DNA of 7,998 nt from Deltaproteobacteria bacterium (GTDB taxonomy: Bacteria > Desulfobacterota > Binatia > UBA12015): contig DLYX01000563.1 of NCBI GenBank assembly GCA_003447545.1, positions 1 through 7,998 on the forward strand, read 5' to 3'. Below are positions 1 through 5,504 of the stretch, one piece after another. Position 1 is the first letter of the stretch. Every line of letters begins with the position of its first letter. A model generated the notes under the pieces. The model saw nothing but the letters and a program-made list of their open reading frames with translations, was not told the origin of the DNA and made no database searches. A program made the position numbers and the translations under genes.

Positions 1-1280
1 GTGACCAGCTTCTCATGATCGCGGTGAAAATCCTCGAGCTCCCGATCCACTTTCTCAGAAGGAAGCTGGACTGTCATCTCCGACCGGATCGTCGTCGTAA
101 AGGTGGAGAGTAGACTGTAGTATTCGTTCGCTGTGATCGGATCGTATTTGTGATCGTGACACCGTGCGCAACCGACGCTGAGTCCCAACATGGCGACCGA
201 GGAGGTGGCGAGGATGTCGTCCAGCTCGTCGTAGCGTTCCTTCTCAACCTGATTCTTGGTAACAACCGCGTTGCGGACCCCACAACCTAAAAAGCCCGTC
301 GCCTTGAGCGCCTCCGGCTTTTCTGGCGCGATCTCATCTCCGGCGATCTGCCAACGGATGAACTTGTCGTAGGGCAGATCTTCATTGAATGCCCTGATGA
401 CGAAATCGCGATAATGGAACGCGTTCGGTCGGTCGCCATCCAGTTCGAAGCCACCACTTTCGGCAAAACGTGCGACATCCAGCCAGTGCCGCGCCCAGCG
501 TTCACCGAAGTGACGGTTCGCCAGAACGCGGTCGATCAAACCTTGGTAGGCATCGTCGGAGCCATCCTCCATGAACCGGGAGAACTCTTCCGGTGAAGGC
601 GGCATCCCGATGGCATTGGCAAAAACCCTGCGGATCAAGGTGCGCCGGTCTGCCCTGGGCGATGGGGCAATGCCCTGAGAGGTGAGCCGATCGAGAATGA
701 AGGCGTCGATTGGGTTGGCACCGGCAGGCTCTTCCGCTGACGGGATCTCGATGGTCTTCAGAGGGAGAAACGCCCAGTGCTTGTCGACAAAAGTCGCCCC
801 GTCGTTGATCCACTTTCGCAACAGGTCGATCTGCCGATTCGAGAGTGCCTTTCCATGCCCTAGCGGCGGCATGCGATCCCCGTCCGTGGCGATGACACGC
901 GCCATCAATTCGCTCCCGTCCGCGTTCCCCGGCTTGATCGAGCCGATGTCATCAACCGCCGATTCACGCAGGTCCAGCCGCAAGTCTGTCTTTTGTGCCT
1001 GCTTGCTGTTGCGGTCAGGGCCATGGCAGGAGAAGCACTTTCTCGCCAGCAATTGGCGCGCCTCCTGTGCGACATCATTGGCCGCCGCCTCTTGCCCCCA
1101 CAGAATGGCTCCAAGCATGATGTAGTAGCTCGAGATGAGGGAGATTAACCGGCGGGGATATGAGCTGTAATTGCTGTCCCCGAAGGTAGGCTCCACACAC
1201 GTTTCGTCTTGCGAGCACGGATCAACCACTGCGAGCAAGCTGGTCCGATAGGAACCGGAGGTGGCTTGTTGGTGGTTCAT
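1..1280 (-). CDS. PSD1 / DUF1549 family secreted protein with planctomycete-type cytochrome c domain, C-terminus beyond window
   Basis: The reading frame is open from 1280 to the left edge (426 codons), so the DUF1553 half expected in this family lies outside. Numbering from the ATG at 1280, a basic-hydrophobic segment (RR at 43-44, LISLISSYYIMLGAILW to 61, then QEAAA) looks like a signal peptide. A short cytochrome domain follows, with CFSCHG at 82-87, then RMPP and an HWAF motif near 168. The DUF1549 region starts near 185 (NPIDAFILDRL, DRRTLIRR, ERWARHWLDVARFAES) and contains a second haem-type motif, CARCHDHKYDP, at 371-381. The family is abundant in Planctomycetota and Verrucomicrobiota. 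Its biochemistry is poorly defined; extracytoplasmic redox work on polymers is inferred. The start is uncertain: ATG 1280 sits one base after the upstream stop, GTG 1196 would give a more ordinary signal peptide, and ATG 1118 would cut it. No clear Shine-Dalgarno sequence precedes any of them. Confidence 0.93.
   Translation of the reverse strand, partial: MNHQQATSGSYRTSLLAVVDPCSQDETCVEPTFGDSNYSSYPRRLISLISSYYIMLGAILWGQEAAANDVAQEARQLLARKCFSCHGPDRNSKQAQKTDLRLDLRESAVDDIGSIKPGNADGSELMARVIATDGDRMPPLGHGKALSNRQIDLLRKWINDGATFVDKHWAFLPLKTIEIPSAEEPAGANPIDAFILDRLTSQGIAPSPRADRRTLIRRVFANAIGMPPSPEEFSRFMEDGSDDAYQGLIDRVLANRHFGERWARHWLDVARFAESGGFELDGDRPNAFHYRDFVIRAFNEDLPYDKFIRWQIAGDEIAPEKPEALKATGFLGCGVRNAVVTKNQVEKERYDELDDILATSSVAMLGLSVGCARCHDHKYDPITANEYYSLLSTFTTTIRSEMTVQLPSEKVDRELEDFHRDHEKLV
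156..170 (-). other. Second CxxCH motif (CARCH) inside DUF1549
   Basis: The codons read C-A-R-C-H followed by DHKYDP, a hallmark of DUF1549 proteins. It fits the haem c attachment pattern. Whether haem is bound at this internal site is not known to me; the motif itself is directly visible. Confidence 0.8.
1023..1037 (-). other. Haem-binding CxxCH motif (CFSCH) in the PSD1 cytochrome domain
   Basis: The codons read C-F-S-C-H followed by GPD. This is the usual covalent haem c attachment site in the N-terminal planctomycete-type cytochrome domain of PSD1 proteins. It lies about 20 residues after the signal-peptide-like segment, as expected for a periplasmic haem protein. Confidence 0.85.
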
Positions 1281-1281
1281 A

Positions 1282-1560
1282 TCACGGTTTTGGCGAGTCA
1301 CTTTCTTGGGGAAAGTCAGTGACTATGACCCCCGACCAGATATACTCGTTATCCGGCACGCTCTTGTCAGAATGCCCGACGATGGCGCCGTCCTCGACCG
1401 ACCAATAGCCATCGTTGCCCTTCCAGCCCGTAAGGTCTTTGTTATTGAAAAACGAGGCATCGATCAGGGGCTTGGGAATCCATTCATCCGGTTGCGGCGA
1501 CGCGGTCGCCAGCGAATGCAGGCAGGCAAAAACGAAGGTGGAGGTGAGAATTACTCTCAT
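1282..1560 (-). pseudogene. Truncated DUF1080 (3-keto-disaccharide hydrolase family) gene, N-terminal remnant
   Basis: From ATG 1560 the frame encodes 92 residues. These are a signal peptide (MRVILTSTFVFACLHSLATA), then the first ~50 residues of a DUF1080 domain: SFFNNKDLTGWKGNDGYWSV, EDGAIVGHS, NEYIWSGV. They match residues 34-81 of the intact DUF1080 protein encoded at 5501-7639 without gaps. Similarity stops at VTDF, where the intact protein continues into the rest of its beta-sandwich. Here the frame runs through PQESDSPKP to a TGA. A DUF1080 domain is usually about 180-200 residues, so most of the fold, including the HEHGRGKLDW-type segment, is absent, and I do not find it in the other minus-strand frames down to 1140. 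It is most likely a deletion remnant. A short expressed secreted peptide cannot be excluded, because the frame and signal peptide are intact and the next gene could start by coupling one base later. Confidence 0.8.
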
Positions 1561-1722
1561 GGATTTACAATGGGAGGGAATCAGATTCTTGGCAATGATT
1601 AGGCATTGGACACAATCGGCCATTTATTGTATTTTTTCGTCATCAAAAGTTTTAACCACAAACCAGGTCACCTTAAGTCCGAGGCGGAATCTGCCCTTTT
1701 TCAGGAGGAATTCCTTCAGTTG
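1561..1722. promoter_or_regulatory. AT-rich divergent intergenic region between the DUF1080 remnant/PSD1 unit and the PAS-AraC gene
   Basis: About 160 bases separate the minus-strand ATG at 1560 from the preferred plus-strand ATG at 1723. The core (about 1621-1660) is clearly richer in A and T than the flanking genes. On the plus strand TTGGAC at 1606-1611 and TATTTT at 1630-1635 are 18 bases apart, a weak sigma-70-like pair. On the minus strand a TACAAT box lies in the same AT-rich core, but I see no well-spaced -35 box. The region is the likely site for both divergent promoters and for binding by the AraC-type regulator. I did not find a convincing direct-repeat operator. Confidence 0.4.
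1703..1708 (+). promoter_or_regulatory. Shine-Dalgarno-like AGGAGG upstream of the PAS-AraC gene
   Basis: A perfect AGGAGG lies 14 bases before ATG 1723 and 11 bases before the in-frame TTG at 1720. The spacing is longer than ideal. It still favours a start here over the far-upstream TTG at 1606, which has no comparable signal. Confidence 0.5.
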
Positions 1723-2487
1723 ATGGGACCTTCCTCTCAACTGACCACGCTATTTGATCTACTTCCCGAAGCCTACTTTTTTGTCAAAAATAGAGACGGG
1801 CATTTTGTTTTTGCCAACCAGAGCACCGTTCGGGCGCTCGGTCTCGACGGTGTCAGTGAGATGCTCGGTCGCAGCGATTACGACTTTTTTCCTGCTGACC
1901 TGGCGGAGCGCTACCGCGATGAGGATCATCGAGTGATGAGCAGTGGCCAAGCCCTGCTGGATCAGGTCTGGCTGGTTCCCCACAGCAGTGGTCAGTTGCA
2001 CTGGTACCTGTCGAGCAAACAAGCGCTATTCTCTGCCGACGGCCGGGTAATTGGCATTGCCGGCGTGATGCGCGATTTTGACCAAGTCGGTTCGATTCTT
2101 GAACCCTATCAAGCGCTCGCCCCGGTTCTCGAACATGTCCAATCACACTATCAACAACGGATCGAGGTTACCTCTCTGGCCAGCCTCGCCAATCTGTCTG
2201 TGAGTCAGCTGGAACGAAGTTTCAAGCACCTTTTCCGCATGACCCCGCTGAAGTACGTCACCGAAATTCGTATCCATGCCGCCTGTAAAATGCTCGTCCA
2301 GACTCGAATGAAGATCGGGGCAATCGCTGCGGATTGTGGCTTCTACGATCAAAGCCATTTCACACGTCAATTCCGGAAACTGAAGGGCACCACTCCTCTG
2401 GGCTATCGGAAACAGCGCGATGGTCTGGCGGCCGTGCCGACACCAAACGTGAATGCCTCCAACCTCGATGGGGGTGCCCAGAGTTAA
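1723..2487 (+). CDS. PAS domain-containing AraC family transcriptional regulator
   Basis: This is a cytoplasmic DNA-binding regulator of 254 residues from ATG 1723. Residues ~8-120 form a PAS domain: LFDLLPEAYFFVKNRDG at its start, YDFFP at 53-57, and the closing GVMRDF near 113. Residues ~147-230 form the AraC-type DNA-binding domain with two helix-turn-helix units: SLASLANLSVSQLERSFK, then IGAIAADCGFYDQSHFTRQF, the family's classic second-helix signature, ending at TTPLGYRK. A tail of ~24 residues looks unstructured. The frame can be extended upstream to TTG 1606 (293 residues), but the added part is not PAS-like and lacks a ribosome site. PAS-AraC regulators of this layout are frequent in PVC bacteria beside carbohydrate-use genes. 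The ligand of this PAS domain cannot be told. The gene diverges from the PSD1 unit and converges on the propeller/haem gene, so regulation of either or both is plausible but inferred. Confidence 0.93.
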   Translation: MGPSSQLTTLFDLLPEAYFFVKNRDGHFVFANQSTVRALGLDGVSEMLGRSDYDFFPADLAERYRDEDHRVMSSGQALLDQVWLVPHSSGQLHWYLSSKQALFSADGRVIGIAGVMRDFDQVGSILEPYQALAPVLEHVQSHYQQRIEVTSLASLANLSVSQLERSFKHLFRMTPLKYVTEIRIHAACKMLVQTRMKIGAIAADCGFYDQSHFTRQFRKLKGTTPLGYRKQRDGLAAVPTPNVNASNLDGGAQS

Positions 2488-2525
2488 ACCTTCGGGAGGG
2501 TGAATGGCAGAGCCGCATCTTAAGA
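2488..2525. other. Short convergent gap between the PAS-AraC and propeller/haem genes
   Basis: Only 38 bases separate the two convergent stop codons. There is a small palindrome, ATCTTAAGAT, at its right end, but no GC-rich stem with a T-tract. I do not call a terminator here. Confidence 0.5.
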
Positions 2526-5504
2526 TTACTGTCCTTTCTGTTCCGCCAAAAAGCGGATCAGGTCGCGTAAATCGGCGCGGCTCAGACTGGCAGTGAGACC
2601 GGGTGGCATCAGCGAACCCGCGTCTTGGCGGGCGGCGACCTTCTCGGTGGCGATGGATTGCGTGGTGCCGGTGGCGGCGTCGCGGATCACGATGCGCTGT
2701 TCGTCTTCGGTGTCCACATATCCGCCGATCACTTTCCCGGCTTTGGTCGTCAGCGTAGTCGCGGTGTAGCCCTCTTTGATTTGACGCTGTGGCCACAGCA
2801 CCGCCTCGATGAGCAGCTCGACCGGCACGCCCGCACCGACCGCGGTCAGCTCGGGCCCAAGGAGACCGCCGGCGTCGCCCAGCTTGTGACAAGCGACACA
2901 ACTGAGGTCGGCGGAGGCGTAGACTTTGGCGCCGTTGGTAGCGTTGCCGCTCGCTTCCACCTCCAAACTCAAGGCGTGGACATAGGCCTCGCTGTGTTCG
3001 GGGATCCCGACGCTCCCAGCCGCCGCCGCGTCGCGGAGCAGTCGGTCGAGCGCTGGATCGTAACGGCCGGCCGCGCCCAGAACAGCCCGCACTCGGGTCG
3101 CCAATTCTCGGCTGATCGGGGCCGTCCCCAAGGCGCCCGCCAGCGCCGCAGCGCCGCCTTCCTGACTCAGGAACGGGGTGACGACCAGGCGCGTCTGGGC
3201 ATCGTCGGCGGCCTTGCGCAACAGAGCGCTGGCCTGCTGCGCCGCCCCGGGCAGATCGATTTCACAAAGCGCCCGCAGCGCTGCCTGTCGGATCTCGGGC
3301 GCTGGATCGCCGACTGCTTTGGAGATCGTATCGAGAGCATCCACGCCGAGAAGTTGTCCGAGAGATTCGACCCCCGCAGCGCGCAGCTTGGGGGGGGCTT
3401 CGACGTCGGATAGGATCCTCCCGATCCGATCCGTCAATGCGCTAGCTCTCCACTCTCCCGCCAGGCGGATGGAGTGCGTGCGGACGTCCACGTTCTCACT
3501 CACGAACATTTGTTGCAAGGGTCCGACCAACTCGCCCGCTGGCCGGATTCCCCGAACCCGGTTGGCTCCGACGAGCGCGTCAAGCACCAGCGGCTTGTCC
3601 GCCGCGCGGTCCAGCGCCCAGCGCAAATCACCCGGGGTGCCGATCTCGACCAGCAGGGTCATCAGACTGGTGGATGCGGCGGGATTCAAATCGTCGTCGC
3701 CGAGCAGTTCGCGAACTTGGGCGACGACGTCTTGGCCGCCATAGGCGCGCAGCACGAAAGTCAGGTTTGCCGGGCGCGCGAACTGGATTTTGCCTTCCTT
3801 CAGGGCGGGCAGCCAATGCGGCGCCAGCGCGTGCGCGGTCTGGGTCAGCGCATAGTCGGTGAAGCGGTCCATCGGCTTGTCGGTGGCCTTCGCAGCGACT
3901 ACCATCGACCCCGCGCTGTCGATGTCGCTACAGGCAACTATGGCCTCCAGCCGCACGCGGACATGTTCGTCACTCACACTGCGGTCGAGCAACTTGAGCG
4001 GTGCTTGCAGGCGATCGCTCCATCGCCCGACGACGCGCGTCGCGTAGGCACGCGCGCGGTAGTCCTTGGCGATCAGAAGCGTTTCGAGGAGCGGGCGGTT
4101 GACGACTTCATGCGACTCAAACACGCCCAGCGCTTCGAACAAGTGATGTTCGGTATCCGGGCTTTTTGGATCGAGTTTTGCGATCCACGCCTCCAACGCC
4201 GGGATGACGTCCCTTGCGGGAAGGTCGGCGAGGCGGCGTTTCGCCTGGTAGCGCTGGTAGCGCCAGTCCGATTTCAAATGTTCGCACAACTTCGGCGCGG
4301 CCATACTCGAAAAATCGGGAGCCTTGGCAAGCGGGCGCCCCTTGGCGGTAATGCGCCACACGCGACCGTGCGTCTTGTCGCGATCGGGGTGCCTGAACGA
4401 CGCCTGATAGTGCCCGATGATCGGGTTCATCCAGTCGGCGATGTAGATTGCGCCATCGGGGCCGATGCGGATATCGACCGGCCTGAAAGCGCTATGGGGT
4501 GTCTTCAATAGCGGTGGCTTTTTGGATAGGCGGTGTCCGGCGCCAGCGACCGAAGACCCGAAGCGGTCGATGATGTGGCCGAAGTAGCCCGCGATCAGCA
4601 TATCGCCCTGGATCTCGTCGGGAAGGTGCGGTGACTCGGCGAACTCGATGATCATCGACTTGATCTGGGTATTGCCGATGGCCATCGCGCCACCCCAGTA
4701 GCTGCTGATAAATTCTGTCTGCACCATGCCCGGCAGCAGTTCGGAGATGCCATAGCCGTTGCTCTTAATGAAGGGCTCGCCCCAGTTGCCGAAGGCGATC
4801 CCCCACGGGTTGCCGCCGCTGGCGGTGCGCCGGTGGGCATGGAGTTGGAGGCGTTTCGGGCGCAACCGCCACGATCCGTGCTCGTCGAGCCGGCTGATGC
4901 CCCACGGTGTCTCGACGCGAGAGAAGGCGTGCAGACCCTGACAAAACAACAACTCGCCGCCCGGGCTCCAGGTAAAAGAGTTGATATTCTGGTGGGTGTC
5001 GCCGGTGCCGAAACCGGTGAGCAACACGCGGCGGGTATCGGCCTGGTCGTCGCCGTCGGTGTCCGAGAGCTGCAGCAGGTCGCAGCCCTCGCCGACGTAG
5101 GCGCCGCCGTCGCCGATCGCGAACCCGGTCGGCATGTTGAGGCCCCGCGCGAACACCGTCGTCTTGTCGGCGCGGCCATCGCCGTCGGTGTCTTCCAAAA
5201 TTAGAAGCTTGTCGTCCGGCGGATCGGTGGGGACCGCCTGTGGGTAGGCCCAAGTGCAAAGCACCCACAGCCGGCCGGCCGCGTCCCAACTCATGCACAC
5301 CGGGTTGGCGATCCCGTCCGTCTCATCCGCGAAGAGGTTGGCCTCGAACCCCGGTGCGAGCTCGAACGATTTCAGTTCGGCCGCAACCGAATTGTCTTTC
5401 TCCGGTGGGCCGATGGACAGCGGGCTCTGCCCAAGGGCGCAGAAAGACAGTCCGGACCACAGCAGCCCTCCAGCAATCAGATTGGCTAACGATGGTCGCT
5501 TCAT
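2526..5504 (-). CDS. PVC-type haem-binding CxxCH protein: beta-propeller, HEAT-like repeats, C-terminal cytochrome domain
   Basis: The product is a 992-residue secreted protein. A signal peptide (MKRPSLANLIAGGLLWSGLS, likely cut after about residue 25) is followed by a six-bladed propeller-like 'membrane-bound dehydrogenase' domain (~45-390). That domain has the family phrases AAGRLWVLCTWAY, GLNMPTGFAIGDGG, GDTHQNINSFTWSPGGEL, NPWGIAFGNWG and IYIADWMNPIIGH. Two calcium-loop-like sequences, DTDGDGRAD (105-113) and DTDGDDQAD (148-156), sit in the propeller. Residues ~400-830 are alpha-helical, HEAT-like repeats (for example PEIRQAALRALCEIDLPGAA). The C-terminal haem domain has CVACHK at 869-874, LLGPEL, and SLMPPGL, whose Met966 could be the distal haem ligand. 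Length and domain order match PVC-type haem proteins, except that the SGNH domain often fused in front is absent. The start ATG overlaps the previous stop by four bases, with a weak GAGAGA site before it, so translation is probably coupled. Sugar or alcohol oxidation is suggested by the family name but not demonstrated. Confidence 0.95.
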   Translation of the reverse strand: MKRPSLANLIAGGLLWSGLSFCALGQSPLSIGPPEKDNSVAAELKSFELAPGFEANLFADETDGIANPVCMSWDAAGRLWVLCTWAYPQAVPTDPPDDKLLILEDTDGDGRADKTTVFARGLNMPTGFAIGDGGAYVGEGCDLLQLSDTDGDDQADTRRVLLTGFGTGDTHQNINSFTWSPGGELLFCQGLHAFSRVETPWGISRLDEHGSWRLRPKRLQLHAHRRTASGGNPWGIAFGNWGEPFIKSNGYGISELLPGMVQTEFISSYWGGAMAIGNTQIKSMIIEFAESPHLPDEIQGDMLIAGYFGHIIDRFGSSVAGAGHRLSKKPPLLKTPHSAFRPVDIRIGPDGAIYIADWMNPIIGHYQASFRHPDRDKTHGRVWRITAKGRPLAKAPDFSSMAAPKLCEHLKSDWRYQRYQAKRRLADLPARDVIPALEAWIAKLDPKSPDTEHHLFEALGVFESHEVVNRPLLETLLIAKDYRARAYATRVVGRWSDRLQAPLKLLDRSVSDEHVRVRLEAIVACSDIDSAGSMVVAAKATDKPMDRFTDYALTQTAHALAPHWLPALKEGKIQFARPANLTFVLRAYGGQDVVAQVRELLGDDDLNPAASTSLMTLLVEIGTPGDLRWALDRAADKPLVLDALVGANRVRGIRPAGELVGPLQQMFVSENVDVRTHSIRLAGEWRASALTDRIGRILSDVEAPPKLRAAGVESLGQLLGVDALDTISKAVGDPAPEIRQAALRALCEIDLPGAAQQASALLRKAADDAQTRLVVTPFLSQEGGAAALAGALGTAPISRELATRVRAVLGAAGRYDPALDRLLRDAAAAGSVGIPEHSEAYVHALSLEVEASGNATNGAKVYASADLSCVACHKLGDAGGLLGPELTAVGAGVPVELLIEAVLWPQRQIKEGYTATTLTTKAGKVIGGYVDTEDEQRIVIRDAATGTTQSIATEKVAARQDAGSLMPPGLTASLSRADLRDLIRFLAEQKGQ
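2886..2900 (-). other. Haem c attachment motif CVACH in the C-terminal cytochrome domain
   Basis: The codons read C-V-A-C-H followed by KLGDAGG. This is the single CxxCH of the 992-residue protein, about 120 residues from its end, as in the PVC-type haem-binding domain family. Confidence 0.9.
5037..5063 (-). other. Calcium-loop-like motif DTDGDDQAD in the propeller
   Basis: This is an EF-hand- or dockerin-like D-x-D-G-D pattern at residues 148-156, a near-copy of the motif 43 residues earlier. Such loops are common in blades of this propeller family. Calcium binding is inferred from the acidic spacing alone. Confidence 0.55.
5166..5192 (-). other. Calcium-loop-like motif DTDGDGRAD in the propeller
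   Basis: Residues 105-113 give the pattern D-x-D-G-D-G-x-A-D, preceded by KLLILE. This placement is typical of PVC-type propeller proteins. The metal role is inferred. Confidence 0.55.
5501..5504 (-). promoter_or_regulatory. ATGA stop/start overlap coupling the two operon genes
   Basis: The TGA ending the 712-residue protein gene and the ATG starting the propeller/haem gene share two bases of a four-base ATGA. This is a classic arrangement for translational coupling and equal expression. It shows directly that the two genes belong to one transcript. Confidence 0.9.

Noticed and set aside
682..1125. Plus-strand open frame of 147 codons over the PSD1 cytochrome domain
   Set aside because: It is antisense to the clear CxxCH and HWAF coding sequence; no motif is visible.
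1140..1316. Missing part of the DUF1080 domain continuing in another frame (simple frameshift)
   Set aside because: I read the minus-strand frames through this stretch and saw none of the family phrases (NAGIQFRS, HGRGKLDW), so a deletion explains the truncation better than a frameshift.
2488..2530. Bidirectional terminator between the convergent genes
   Set aside because: Only a short AT-rich palindrome and a tiny CCT/AGG pairing are present, with no stable GC-rich stem or T-tract.
2143..2901. Minus-strand open frame of 252 codons across the regulator and haem-gene ends
   Set aside because: It is antisense to the AraC DNA-binding domain and out of frame with the cytochrome domain; the product is Arg/His-rich without family features.
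2625..3413. Plus-strand open frame of 262 codons antisense to the haem-domain end
   Set aside because: It is antisense to a recognised cytochrome/HEAT region, its product is Gly/Arg-rich and without motifs, and no ribosome site precedes it.
3474..4511. Plus-strand open frame of 345 codons antisense to the propeller/haem gene
   Set aside because: It lies wholly inside the well-supported 992-residue gene. Its translation shows no domain, signal or low-complexity-free core, and GC-rich coding DNA routinely opens antisense frames of this length.
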